This document shows positions 55,504-63,739 of a DNA stretch of 64,000 bases, in pieces (position 1 is the stretch's first letter; every line of letters starts with the position of its first letter). The position numbers were made by a program, and so were the translations under genes. A model generated the notes under the pieces. The model searched no databases, was not told the DNA's origin, and saw only the letters and a program-made list of their open reading frames with translations. The DNA comes from Pseudomonas oryzagri (GTDB lineage Bacteria > Pseudomonadota > Gammaproteobacteria > Pseudomonadales > Pseudomonadaceae), in contig NZ_JAJHPU010000003.1 in assembly GCF_020831405.1 (NCBI RefSeq), forward strand, positions 62,001 through 126,000, written 5' to 3'.

Positions 55504-55541
55504 GCACAAAAAAAGCAGCCCTCGGGCTGCTTTTTTTGTGC
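55504..55541. terminator. Bidirectional terminator after rplS
   Basis: AAAAAAAGCAGCCC / GGGCTGCTTTTTTT stem with long A and T tracts; serves rplS and the convergent ssuF. Confidence 0.95.
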
Positions 55542-55555
55542 CTGTCGTTTGCCAA

Positions 55556-55771
55556 TCACAGTTTGGCGATGGACACCTCGGTGGATTTGACGAAGGCGAT
55601 CACCTCGCTGCCGACCTGCAGCTCCAGCTCCTTGACCGAGCGGGTGGTGATGGTCGAGGTGACGATGCCGGAGGCGGTCTGTACGTCGATTTCCGACAGC
55701 ACGTCGCCGTAGATGATTTCCTTGACGACGCCCTTGAACTGGTTGCGGACGTTGATGGCTTTGATGGTCAT
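55556..55771 (-). CDS. ssuF: Molbindin-like TOBE protein SsuF
   Basis: Single TOBE (Mop) domain protein of 71 residues: MTIKAINVRNQFKGVVKEI ... IDVQTASGIVTSTITTRSV ... VGSEVIAFVKSTEVSIAKL. Mop proteins bind molybdate or similar oxyanions as multimers. At the end of an ssu operon such a protein is called SsuF and is needed for sulfonate use in P. putida (from memory). It lies 71 bases past ssuB, with a strong hairpin in the gap, so its level may differ from that of the transporter. Confidence 0.9.
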   Translation of the reverse strand: MTIKAINVRNQFKGVVKEIIYGDVLSEIDVQTASGIVTSTITTRSVKELELQVGSEVIAFVKSTEVSIAKL

Positions 55772-55813
55772 GGTCTTGCTCCTTCGCGGATAGGGATGAA
55801 TCGCTGATGGCGA

Positions 55814-55837
55814 GCCCTCGCCCCGGTGGGCGAGGGC
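55814..55837 (-). terminator. Hairpin between ssuB and ssuF
   Basis: Perfect GCCCTCGCCC / GGGCGAGGGC with a four-base loop, right after the ssuB stop on the minus strand; no T-run, so partial termination or mRNA end protection. Confidence 0.5.
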
Positions 55838-55842
55838 GGGGT

Positions 55843-56640
55843 TCACAGGGCCCAGCGCAGCTGGGTGGGCAGTGGCGATACGGGCTCGGCAGTCTCGGCC
55901 TGCGGCGGCAGGGCCAGCACACGCTCGAGTACCTGGGCCTCCAGGGCGGCCAATAGCGCCGAGGCGCGCGGGCGGGGACGGGGCAGGGCGACCGGCAGGT
56001 CGAGGCCGATGCGGCCGTCCTCGATCAGGATCACCCGGTCGGCCACCGCGACCGCCTCGTTGACGTCGTGGGTCACCAGCAGCACGGTGAAGCCGTGCTG
56101 CTGCCACAGGCGCTCGATCAGTTGCTGCATCTCGATGCGGGTCAGCGCGTCCAGCGCGCCGAGCGGCTCGTCGAGCAGCAGCAGACGCGGGCGGTGGATC
56201 AGCGCGCGGGCCAGCGCGACGCGCTGCTTCTGCCCGCCGGACAGCGCCGCCGGCCAGTCGTCGGCGCGCTCGGCGAGGCCCACCGCGGCCAGCGCTTGCT
56301 CGGCCTGGGCGCGCCAGTCGCCGGTAAGACCCAGGCCGACGTTGTCGATCACCCGCTTCCAGGGCAGCAGACGCGAGTCCTGGAACATCAGGCGGATGTC
56401 CTCGCGGGCCGCGGCCAAGGGCGCGGTACCGGCCTGCAGTTCGCCGGAACTGGCATGGTCCAGACCGGCCAGCAGGCGCAGCAGGGTGCTCTTGCCGCAG
56501 CCGCTGCGGCCGACCACGGCGACGAACTGGCCGGCGGGGATGTGCAGGTCGATGCCATGCAGCACCGTGCGCTCACCGAAGGCCTTGCTCACGTCATGCA
56601 GGTGCAGCGGGATGCCGCGTTTGAGGTCCTGGGCGCTCAT
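55843..56640 (-). CDS. ssuB: Sulfonate ABC transporter ATPase
   Basis: ATPase of the SsuABC importer, 265 residues, cytoplasmic face of the inner membrane. Walker [10 protein letters not shown] (about 44-52), Q loop [11 protein letters not shown], signature [15 protein letters not shown], Walker [13 protein letters not shown] and switch His THDVNEA are all intact. Residues 225-265 extend past the core. Its start overlaps the ssuC stop by four bases. Confidence 0.95.
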   Translation of the reverse strand: MSAQDLKRGIPLHLHDVSKAFGERTVLHGIDLHIPAGQFVAVVGRSGCGKSTLLRLLAGLDHASSGELQAGTAPLAAAREDIRLMFQDSRLLPWKRVIDNVGLGLTGDWRAQAEQALAAVGLAERADDWPAALSGGQKQRVALARALIHRPRLLLLDEPLGALDALTRIEMQQLIERLWQQHGFTVLLVTHDVNEAVAVADRVILIEDGRIGLDLPVALPRPRPRASALLAALEAQVLERVLALPPQAETAEPVSPLPTQLRWAL

Positions 56641-57428
56641 TGCGCACCTCCTTGCTGATAGGCCGGGTGCCAGCGCAGCCACAGGCGTTCCAGGCTGCGG
56701 GCGGCGAGGTCGGCCAGCTTGCCGAGCACCGCATAGAGCAGGATCGCCAGCACCACCACGTCGGTCTGCAGGAACTCGCGGGCGTTCATCGCCAGGTAGC
56801 CGATGCCGGCGTTGGCCGAGATGGTTTCGGCGACGATCAACGTCAGCCACATAAAGCCGAGGGCGAAGCGCACGCCGACCAGGATCGACGGCAGCGCGCC
56901 GGGCAGGATCACCTGGCGGAACAGGGCGAAACCGGACAGGCCGTAGCTGCGCGCCATCTCCACCAGGCCGGCGTCGACGCTGCGGATGCCGTGGTAGGTG
57001 TTGAGGTAGATGGGGAACAGGGTGCCGAGGGCGACCAGGAAGATCTTCGCGCTCTCGTCGATGCCGAACCACAGGATCACCAGCGGGATCAGCGCCAGGT
57101 GCGGCACGTTGCGGATCATCTGCACCGAGCTGTCGAGCAGGCGTTCGCCCCAGGTCGACAGGCCGGTGACGAAGCCCAGCGCCAGACCCAGGCTGCCGCC
57201 GATGACGAAGCCGATGCCGGCGCGCCAGCCGCTGATCGCCAGGTGTTGCCACAATTCGCCGCTGCCGAGCAGATCCCAGCCCGCGATAACCACGGCGCTG
57301 GGCGCCGGCAGGATGCGGGTGGACAGCCAGCCGCTGCCGGCGGCCAGCTGCCAGACCGCGAGCAGCAGGATCGGCAGGGCCCAGGGCGCCAGGCGCAGGA
57401 GGAGTTTTTCGGTAGTGCGCGTACTCAT
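56637..57428 (-). CDS. ssuC: Sulfonate ABC transporter permease
   Basis: Inner-membrane permease of 263 residues with about six helices and the EAA loop ([24 protein letters not shown]) that touches Ssu[20 protein letters not shown] is the family start; the frame upstream of 57428 runs through the repeat and is not coding. The 102-base gap to ssuD holds a palindromic repeat. Confidence 0.94.
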   Translation of the reverse strand: MSTRTTEKLLLRLAPWALPILLLAVWQLAAGSGWLSTRILPAPSAVVIAGWDLLGSGELWQHLAISGWRAGIGFVIGGSLGLALGFVTGLSTWGERLLDSSVQMIRNVPHLALIPLVILWFGIDESAKIFLVALGTLFPIYLNTYHGIRSVDAGLVEMARSYGLSGFALFRQVILPGALPSILVGVRFALGFMWLTLIVAETISANAGIGYLAMNAREFLQTDVVVLAILLYAVLGKLADLAARSLERLWLRWHPAYQQGGAQ

Positions 57429-57441
57429 GATGCCAACTCGT

Positions 57442-57504
57442 GTAGGGGCGAATTCATTCGCCTTGGGCTCACCGTGGTGGGTGAGTGAATTCGCCACCAC
57501 GGTG
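57442..57504. repeat. Palindromic repeat pair between ssuD and ssuC
   Basis: GTAGGGGCGAATTCATTCGCC, containing the palindrome GGCGAATTCATTCGCC, is followed by a larger hairpin with arms CACCGTGGTGG / CCACCACGGTG around GTGAGTGAATTCG. Both parts carry a GAATTC core. It interrupts the ssu operon and lies after the ssuD stop. Confidence 0.65.
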
Positions 57505-57530
57505 CGCTCCGGCGCGCGGGGTTCGCGGCC

Positions 57531-58679
57531 TCAGCTCTGTGCCGCGGCCTTGGGCAGGATGTCGCTGGAGATCATCTCGCCGAACGGGCTGACATAGCCG
57601 CGGCTCTCGGGGCGCTGCGGCTGGGCGATGTCCAGGTGCGGGAACAGCAGCTCGGCGACCCGGTAGGACTCCTCCAGGTGCGGATAGCCGGAGAACACGA
57701 AGGTGTCGATGCCGAGATCGGCGTACTCCTTTACCCGCGCCGCCACGGTCGGGCCGTCGCCGACCAGGGCGGTGCCGGCGCCGCCGCGCACCAGGCCGAC
57801 CCCGGCCCACAGGTTCGGCGCCACTTCCAGGTTGTCCCGCTTGCCGCCGTGCAGGGCGGCCATGCGCTGCTGGCCGACCGAGTCGAAGCGCGCCAGCGAG
57901 GCCTGCGCCTTGGCGATGGTGTCGTCGTCCAGGTGGCTGATCAGCCGCTCGGCGGCGGCCCAGGCCTCTTCATTGGTCTCGCGCACGATCACGTGCAGGC
58001 GGATGCCGAACTTCACGGTACGGCCATGCCTGGCGGCGCGCGCACGCACGTCGGCGATCTTCTCGGCCACCGCCTGCGGCGGCTCGCCCCAGGTCAGGTA
58101 CAGGTCGACCTGCTCGGCGGCCAGCTCGTGGGCGGCCTCCGAGGAGCCGCCGAAGTACAGCGGCGGATAGGGCTGCTGGATCGGCGGGTAGAGCAACTTG
58201 GCGCCCTTGACCTGGATGTGCTTGCCGTCGAGGTCGACGGTCTCGCCGGACAGCACGCGCTTCCAGACGCGGGTGAACTCGTCGGCGGCTTCGTAGCGCT
58301 CGGCGTGCGACAGGTGCAGGCCATCGCCGGCCAGCTCGTCCGGATCGCCGCCGGTGACCAGGTTGAACAGTGCACGGCCATTGGAAAGACGATCCAGGGT
58401 CGCCGCCTGACGCGCGGCCACGGTCGGCGAGATGATTCCCGGGCGCAGGGCGACCAGGAACTTCAGGCGCTCGGTGGCCGGGATCAGCGAGGCGGCGACC
58501 AGCCAGGAGTCCTCGCAGGAGCGTCCGGTGGGGATCAGTACGCCGCCGAAGCCCAGGCGGTCGGCGGCCTGCGCAACCTGGGTCAGGTAGCCGTGGTCGA
58601 CGGCGCGGGCGCCTTCGGCGGTGCCCAGGTAGTGGCCATCGCCGTGGGTGGGGAGAAACCAGAAGATGTTCAGACTCAT
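57531..58679 (-). CDS. ssuD: FMNH2-dependent alkanesulfonate monooxygenase
   Basis: Cytoplasmic two-component flavin monooxygenase of 382 residues that splits alkanesulfonates into aldehyde and sulfite, using FMNH2 from a partner reductase. The bacterial luciferase fold is seen in [45 protein letters not shown] (Cys near 54 as in E. coli), [12 protein letters not shown] and [27 protein letters not shown]. Start 58679. The usual partner gene ssuE is not found in this cluster. Confidence 0.96.
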   Translation of the reverse strand: MSLNIFWFLPTHGDGHYLGTAEGARAVDHGYLTQVAQAADRLGFGGVLIPTGRSCEDSWLVAASLIPATERLKFLVALRPGIISPTVAARQAATLDRLSNGRALFNLVTGGDPDELAGDGLHLSHAERYEAADEFTRVWKRVLSGETVDLDGKHIQVKGAKLLYPPIQQPYPPLYFGGSSEAAHELAAEQVDLYLTWGEPPQAVAEKIADVRARAARHGRTVKFGIRLHVIVRETNEEAWAAAERLISHLDDDTIAKAQASLARFDSVGQQRMAALHGGKRDNLEVAPNLWAGVGLVRGGAGTALVGDGPTVAARVKEYADLGIDTFVFSGYPHLEESYRVAELLFPHLDIAQPQRPESRGYVSPFGEMISSDILPKAAAQS

Positions 58680-58784
58680 CGCTGTATTCCTGAAAACTGG
58701 GCGCGCCGGCGGTGGGGCGTAGCTCATGCGCGCGATGATTCGGCGTAGGGGGCGAGCGGCCCGCGAGGGCGCGCTCGCGGGGGC

Positions 58785-59747
58785 TTATTGCTGGGCGACC
58801 TTGGCCGGCGGGGTCCAGACCACGTCCTTGATGCTCAGGCGCTTGGGAATCAGCTTCAGATCGGCGAAGGTGTCGGCGATCTTCTGCTGCGCGGCGACCA
58901 CTTCGGGCGTCAGCGGCTGGGCGCCGTAGCCCTGGCGGGCGACGGCCTTGTGGGTGATCTCCGCCGGCAGGCCGATCAGCGGCGCGACCTGGGCGGTGAC
59001 CTTGGCCGGATCGGCCTTGGCCTCTTCGCCGATGGCGCGGATTTCCTCGATCAGCGCGCCGACCACCTGCGGGTGCTGCTGGGCGTAGCTGCCGCTGGCC
59101 AGGTAGAACTGGTGGTTGTCGACCAGCCCGCTGCCGTCGCGCAGGGTACGCGCCGACAGCTGCTGCTCGGCGGCGGCCTGGAAGGGATCCCAGATCACCC
59201 AGGCATCGACGCTGCCGCGCTCGAAGGCGGCGCGCGCGTCGGCCGGCGGCAGGTACACCGGGGTGATGTCGGTGATCGACAGGCCAGCGTCCTCCAGGGC
59301 GCGCACCAGCAGGTAGTGCACGTTGGAGCCCTTGTTGAGGGCGACCTTCTTGCCCTTCAGCTCCGCCACGTTGTTGATGGCCGAATCCTTGGGTACCAGG
59401 ATCGCCTCGCCGGTCGGCGCCGGCGGCTCGTAGGCGACGTAGCGCAGGTCGGCGCCGGCGGCCTGGGCGAATACCGGCGGCGTCTCGCCGGTCACGCCGA
59501 AGTCGACCGAGCCGACGTTGAGCCCCTCGAGCAGCTGCGGGCCGCCGGGGAACTCGGTCCATTGCACCTTGACGCCCTGGGCGGCGAGGCGCTGCTCCAG
59601 GGTCCCCTTGGCCTTGAGCAGCACCAGGGTGCCGTACTTCTGGTAGCCGATGCGCAGGGTGTTGGCATCTTCGGCGGCGAGGGTGGCGGAGGAGATCGCT
59701 GCAGCCAGCAGGGCGACCAGTCCTCGACGCAGGTAAGTAGTGCGCAT
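58785..59747 (-). CDS. ssuA: Aliphatic sulfonate-binding protein
   Basis: Periplasmic solute-binding protein of 320 residues for the SsuBC importer. Signal peptide about 1-24 (LLAAAISSATLA|AE), then the NMT1/SsuA domain (LRIGYQKYGTLVLLKAKGTLE, FPGGPQLLEGLNVGSVDFGVTGETPPVFAQAAG). CAAGGAGAGCGCC precedes the start. First gene of ssuADCBF; its promoter must lie in 59748-59924, downstream of the lsfA terminator. The 105-base gap to ssuD has a small CCGCGAG / CTCGCGG stem. Confidence 0.95.
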   Translation of the reverse strand: MRTTYLRRGLVALLAAAISSATLAAEDANTLRIGYQKYGTLVLLKAKGTLEQRLAAQGVKVQWTEFPGGPQLLEGLNVGSVDFGVTGETPPVFAQAAGADLRYVAYEPPAPTGEAILVPKDSAINNVAELKGKKVALNKGSNVHYLLVRALEDAGLSITDITPVYLPPADARAAFERGSVDAWVIWDPFQAAAEQQLSARTLRDGSGLVDNHQFYLASGSYAQQHPQVVGALIEEIRAIGEEAKADPAKVTAQVAPLIGLPAEITHKAVARQGYGAQPLTPEVVAAQQKIADTFADLKLIPKRLSIKDVVWTPPAKVAQQ

Positions 59748-59924
59748 GGCGCTCTCCTTGTATGCAAGTCGTTGGGGAAGGCTGCCTGCCGGCCCGTTGG
59801 CGGGCCGCGTGAGGACAGTGCCGAAGCCGCGCCGTGTGGCGAGGCCGTTCAAGGGAAGGGCTGCGTGGCTACGCTCACCCGAAGGAGAAGCGACGAGGCG
59901 GTGGCCGCGGCGTCGCCGGCGAAT

Positions 59925-59954
59925 AAAAAAGGGCCTGTTCTGTCGTTCAGGCCC
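59925..59954 (-). terminator. lsfA terminator
   Basis: On the minus strand GGGCCTG / CAGGCCC followed by TTTTTTATT, 30 bases past lsfA. It separates lsfA from the ssu operon. The rest of 59748-59924 holds no sharp promoter match that I can defend. Confidence 0.88.
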
Positions 59955-59983
59955 AAACCCCATACATGGCTGAAGGGTTCAAC

Positions 59984-60622
59984 TCAACGATTGGGTTGCG
60001 GGGTGAGGCGCAGGTAGGGCTTCACCGCACGGTAGCCTTTCGGGAAGCGCTGACGGATCTCGGCCTCGTCCTTGAGCGAGGGCACGATCACCACCTCGTC
60101 GCCGTCCTGCCAGTTGGCCGGGGTGGCGACCTTGTAGTTGTCGGTCAGCTGCAGCGAGTCGATCACCCGCAGGATCTCGTGGAAGTTGCGTCCGGTGCTG
60201 GCCGGGTAGGTGATGATCAGGCGCACCTTCTTCTGCGGGTCGATAATGAACAGCGAGCGCACGGTGAGGGTGTCGCTGGCGTTCGGGTGGATCAGGTCGT
60301 AGAGGTCGGAAACCTTGCGGTCGGCGTCGGCGAGGATCGGGAAATTGACCCGGGTGTCCTGGGTTTCCTCGATGTCGGCGATCCACTTCAGGTGCGAGTC
60401 GACCGGGTCGACCGACAGCGCGATGGCCTTGACGCCGCGCTTGGCGAACTCGTCCTTGAGCTTGGCGGTGAAGCCCAGCTCGGTGGTGCACACCGGCGTG
60501 AAGTCGGCCGGGTGGGAGAACAGCACGCCCCAGCCGTCGCCCAGCCACTCGTGGAAGCGGATGCGGCCGACACTGGAGTCCTGTTCGAAGTCGGGGGCGA
60601 TGTCGCCGAGGCGGATGCTCAT
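59984..60622 (-). CDS. lsfA: 1-Cys peroxiredoxin LsfA
   Basis: Thiol peroxidase of 212 residues, Prx6 type. Peroxidatic Cys45 lies in HPADFTPVCTTE; there is no resolving cysteine, and the long C-terminal region (DNYKVATPANWQDGDEVVIVPSL) is typical of 1-Cys enzymes. In pseudomonads LsfA is induced by sulfate starvation and encoded beside ssu genes (from memory), probably guarding against flavin-derived peroxide. Start 60622 (MSIRLGDIAPDFEQD). Divergent from the sulfate-binding gene across an AT-rich promoter region. Confidence 0.95.
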   Translation of the reverse strand: MSIRLGDIAPDFEQDSSVGRIRFHEWLGDGWGVLFSHPADFTPVCTTELGFTAKLKDEFAKRGVKAIALSVDPVDSHLKWIADIEETQDTRVNFPILADADRKVSDLYDLIHPNASDTLTVRSLFIIDPQKKVRLIITYPASTGRNFHEILRVIDSLQLTDNYKVATPANWQDGDEVVIVPSLKDEAEIRQRFPKGYRAVKPYLRLTPQPNR

Positions 60623-60688
60623 GGTTCTGCTCCTCAGGAGGAAATGTCCTTGGTTGGGAACCACTATGCTCAGGATGGGGTTGAATTA

Positions 60689-60720
60689 AAAAGAATAAAT
60701 TTCAATTTATTTATTCTTTT
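60689..60720. promoter_or_regulatory. AT-rich palindrome in the lsfA-sbp promoter region
   Basis: Perfect 12-base arms AAAAGAATAAAT / ATTTATTCTTTT separated by eight bases. A related perfect palindrome is at 63501-63520. Candidate binding site for a sulfur-starvation regulator such as CysB. Confidence 0.6.
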
Positions 60721-60788
60721 AAAGAATATAAAGGCACTTGCCGCGGGGCGAGTGATTTATGCCTATGATAAATAAACAAGTAACAAAA

Positions 60789-60806
60789 TATTCTTTTATG
60801 GAATAA
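60789..60806. promoter_or_regulatory. Second AT-rich inverted repeat upstream of sbp
   Basis: TATTC-N7-GAATAA, 52 bases before the sbp start, sharing the TATTC/GAATA core with the palindrome at 60689. Possible operator half-sites next to the sbp promoter. Confidence 0.45.
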
Positions 60807-60857
60807 ACGGGATTTTCTATAGTCCTGCCTTCTTCTGCCCAGACCCAGGGATTGCCC

Positions 60858-61856
60858 ATGAAGCGACTGCTTACCTCCTCCCTCCTGGCCGCCAGCGTGG
60901 CGCTGGCCTCCGGCGTCAGCCAGGCCGCCACCCTGCTCAACGTCTCCTACGACGTGATGCGCGACTTCTACAAGGACTACAACGCCGCCTTCCAGAAGCA
61001 CTGGCAGGCCGAGGGCAAGGAGCCCGTGCAGATCCAGATGTCCTTCGGTGGCTCGAGCAAGCAGGCGCGCGCGGTGATCGACGGCCTGCCGGCCGACGTG
61101 ATCACCATGAACATGGCCACCGACATCAATGCCCTCGCCGAGCACGGCCAGCTGGTGCCGGCCGACTGGGCCGCGCGGCTGCCGGACCACAGCGCGCCCT
61201 TCACCTCGGCGACCGTGTTCATTGTGCGCAAGGGCAACCCCAAGGGCCTCAAGGATTGGCCGGACCTGCTCAAGGACGGCGTACAGGTGGTGGTGCCCAA
61301 CCCGAAGACCTCGGGCAACGGCCGCTACACCTACCTGTCGGCCTGGGGTTATGTGCTCAAGCAGGGCGGCGACGAGGCGGCCGCCCGCGACTTCGTCGGC
61401 AAGCTGTTCCGCCAGGCGCCGGTGCTGGACACCGGTGGTCGCGCCGCCACCACCACCTTCATGCAGAACCAGATCGGCGACGTGCTGGTGACCTTCGAGA
61501 ACGAGGCGGAGATGATCGCCCGCGAGTTCGGCCGCGGCAATTTCGAGGTGGTCTACCCCAGCGTGTCGGCGCAGGCCGAGCCGCCGGTGGCGGTGGTCGA
61601 CAAGGTGGTCGACAAGAAGGGCAGCCGCGCCGAGGCCGAGGCCTACCTGAAGTACCTGTGGTCCGACGAAGGCCAGCGCATCGCCGCCGCCAACTACCTG
61701 CGGCCGCGCAATCCGGCGATCCTCAAGGAGTTCGCCGATCGCTTCCCGCAGGTGGAGCTGCTCGACGTGGTGCAGACCTTCGGCGACTGGCCGCAGATCC
61801 AGAAGACCCATTTCAACGACGGTGGCGTGTTCGATCAGGTCTACGGCGCCCAGTAA
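60858..61856 (+). CDS. sbp: Sulfate-binding periplasmic protein
   Basis: Solute-binding protein of 332 residues for a sulfate/thiosulfate ABC importer. Signal peptide about 1-23 (GVSQA|ATLLNVSYD). The family signatures are SYDVMRDFYKDYNAAF, SFGGSSKQARAVIDGLPADVITMNMATDI and NPKTSGNGRYTYLSAWGY, in which backbone amides and Ser/Trp hold sulfate. ATG 60858 gives a normal signal; TTG 60852 is less likely. No permease genes follow here. Divergent from lsfA, so both probably rise in sulfate shortage. Confidence 0.95.
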   Translation: MKRLLTSSLLAASVALASGVSQAATLLNVSYDVMRDFYKDYNAAFQKHWQAEGKEPVQIQMSFGGSSKQARAVIDGLPADVITMNMATDINALAEHGQLVPADWAARLPDHSAPFTSATVFIVRKGNPKGLKDWPDLLKDGVQVVVPNPKTSGNGRYTYLSAWGYVLKQGGDEAAARDFVGKLFRQAPVLDTGGRAATTTFMQNQIGDVLVTFENEAEMIAREFGRGNFEVVYPSVSAQAEPPVAVVDKVVDKKGSRAEAEAYLKYLWSDEGQRIAAANYLRPRNPAILKEFADRFPQVELLDVVQTFGDWPQIQKTHFNDGGVFDQVYGAQ

Positions 61857-61873
61857 GTCCGGCGTACGCCTTG

Positions 61874-61908
61874 AAAGCCCGGCGGGGGCAACCCTGGCCG
61901 GGCTTTTT
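61874..61908 (+). terminator. sbp terminator
   Basis: AAAGCCCGGC / GCCGGGCTTT stem followed by further T, 17 bases after the stop. Confidence 0.88.
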
Positions 61909-61951
61909 GCTGTCTGTGCGTGGCTGCGAGGCGCGCTTTTCTGCGCACGAC

Positions 61952-61982
61952 AAAAAGCCCTGCGACAGGGCTCGCAGGGCTT
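61952..61982 (-). terminator. Terminator of the OprD-family gene
   Basis: On the minus strand AAGCCCTGCGA / TCGCAGGGCTT followed by TTTG. Confidence 0.85.
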
Positions 61983-62027
61983 CCGGCACCGATGCAGGGC
62001 GGCAGGTGCCTGCCGCCCGCGAGTACA

Positions 62028-63356
62028 TTACAGCAGCGGCACGCTGTAGCTGACGATCAGGCGGTTCTCGTCCTGGTCGGTCTGCGCGTCGCCGCGCAGC
62101 GAGGCGTTGCGCCAGGTGAAGGTGAGGCCCTTGAGGGCGCCGCTCTGCAGGGCGTAGTCCAGGCGCAGGTCGCGCTCCCACTCCTGCTGGTCGCCGCCGG
62201 CGGCGTCGATATGATCGCCGCTCAGGTACAGCGCGCTGGCCTTGAGCCCCGGCACGCCGAGGGCGGCGAAGTCGTAGGCGTAGCCGGCCTGCCAGGTGCG
62301 CTCGCCGGCGCTGGCGAACTTGTTGATCTGCACGTCGGTGATCAGGTAGGTGGAGGAGCCGTCGCCCTGGTTGAGGAACGGGAAGGCGCTGTCGCCGGAC
62401 ACCTCCTGGTAGCCGGCGCTCAGCGCGTGGCCGCCCAGGGTGTAGGTGAACAGGGCGCTCCAGGTCCGGTTGTCGACCTCGCCGCGATCGGGATCGCCGG
62501 TCACCCAGAAGCCGCTGCTGCGGTAGCCCTCGGCGCGCCCGGCGGCATTTGAGTTCTTGCCGTCGGAGCGGCTGTCGAAGTAGCGCAGGTCGGTCTTTAA
62601 GGCTCCGACCGGCAGCGCCCAGGTGTGCACCAGGCCGACGAAGTGCTGCTGGTAGTAGTCCTCGAGGTTGCCGAAGTAGTACTGCGCGGTCAGCGACTTG
62701 GTCAGCTTGTAGTCGCCGCCGGCGTAGTAGAACTTGTTCGATTCGGCGGCGGCGGTGGAGCCGGCGATGCGCAGGCCGACGTCGTCGGTGGAGCTGCGCG
62801 TCTTGGTGTGCTCCAGCTGGCCGGCGGTGAGGGTGAGGTCGGTGATCTCGGCGGAGGTCAGCTGGCCGCCCTCGAACAGTTGCGGCAGCAGGCGGCCATC
62901 GTTGAAGGTGACCACCGGCAGCTTGGGCTGCAGGGTGCCGATGCGCAGCTCGGTCTTCGACAGTTTGGCCTTGGCGGTCACGCCGGCCTTGCTGTACTCG
63001 TGCACGGCGCTGCCGTCGCTGTCGAGCGGGAACAGCTGGCCGGGCTTGCGGCTGTCGGTCAGGTCGCCGTCACCGCCGCCGTCCAGGCGTACGCCGAGCA
63101 GGCCGATGGCATCGACGCCGACGCCGATGGTGCCGGGGGTGTAGCCGGAGGTGTAGTTGAGGATGAAACCCTGGCCCCACTCGCTGGCCTCGTTGCGGTT
63201 GTCGGCGGTGTTCTTGTCGTTGCGGTCGTAGTAGAAGTTGCGCAGGCCGAGGGTGACCTTGCTGTCTTCGATGAAGCCTGCGGCGGACGCCTGCTGCACG
63301 GACGGCAGACCCACGATGCCCGCCACGATGGCCAGGGCCAGGGTGGACTTGTTCAT
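62028..63356 (-). CDS. OprD-family outer-membrane porin
   Basis: Substrate-specific porin of 442 residues. Signal peptide about 1-30 (VQQASA|AGFIEDSKVTLGLRNFYYDRND); GFIEDSK...LRNFYYxR is the OprD family start. The remainder alternates amphipathic strands for an 18-strand barrel with typical motifs (EWGQGFILNYTSGYT, GRLLPQLFEGGQLTS, WAYDFAALG-like). It ends in a leucine instead of the usual Phe. GGAG lies before ATG 63356. Placed between sbp and a polyamine-type binding protein, it probably admits a sulfur or organic nutrient; the substrate cannot be told. Confidence 0.9.
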   Translation of the reverse strand: MNKSTLALAIVAGIVGLPSVQQASAAGFIEDSKVTLGLRNFYYDRNDKNTADNRNEASEWGQGFILNYTSGYTPGTIGVGVDAIGLLGVRLDGGGDGDLTDSRKPGQLFPLDSDGSAVHEYSKAGVTAKAKLSKTELRIGTLQPKLPVVTFNDGRLLPQLFEGGQLTSAEITDLTLTAGQLEHTKTRSSTDDVGLRIAGSTAAAESNKFYYAGGDYKLTKSLTAQYYFGNLEDYYQQHFVGLVHTWALPVGALKTDLRYFDSRSDGKNSNAAGRAEGYRSSGFWVTGDPDRGEVDNRTWSALFTYTLGGHALSAGYQEVSGDSAFPFLNQGDGSSTYLITDVQINKFASAGERTWQAGYAYDFAALGVPGLKASALYLSGDHIDAAGGDQQEWERDLRLDYALQSGALKGLTFTWRNASLRGDAQTDQDENRLIVSYSVPLL

Positions 63357-63739
63357 TGCTCGATACTCCAAGGCTGGAATGCAGGATGAGCCGGCCGGGC
63401 GGGCGTTTCGTGGTCGAATGGGCAGTCACGGGCCGGCAGTCATGAAAATGACATGCGCTTGTCGGTGGCGAGAGGGTAAGGGAGTTTTTATAACTCTAAA
63501 AAGAATAAATTTTTATTCTTATATTCCAAAATTGAATTTATGGAGGCTGCCCCGGCGCGCCGCGATGGAGAAGGGGAGAACGTCGGGGCGACGCGTCTCA
63601 CCATATGCTTATAATTATTAATTACTAAAAACTTTTTCAACATGAATTATTGTGAATAAGGTGTTTCGTGCCGGAGCGCGAATTCATGCGCGTAAAAACC
63701 GGCATCTGCGAATAAAAAAGCCTTGTTTGGAGCGAAATT
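63357..63739. promoter_or_regulatory. AT-rich divergent promoter region
   Basis: 383 bases between the OprD-family gene and the final gene. It contains the palindrome at 63501-63520, a very AT-rich block at about 63605-63660 (ATAATTATTAATTACTAAAA), and CTGCGAATAAAAAAGCC before the last gene. No RNA gene or reading frame of interest is seen. Confidence 0.5.
63501..63520. promoter_or_regulatory. AT-rich palindrome upstream of the OprD-family gene
   Basis: AAGAATAAATTTTTATTCTT, perfect nine-base arms with a TT centre. Core identical to the arms at 60689-60720, 2.8 kb away. Confidence 0.6.
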
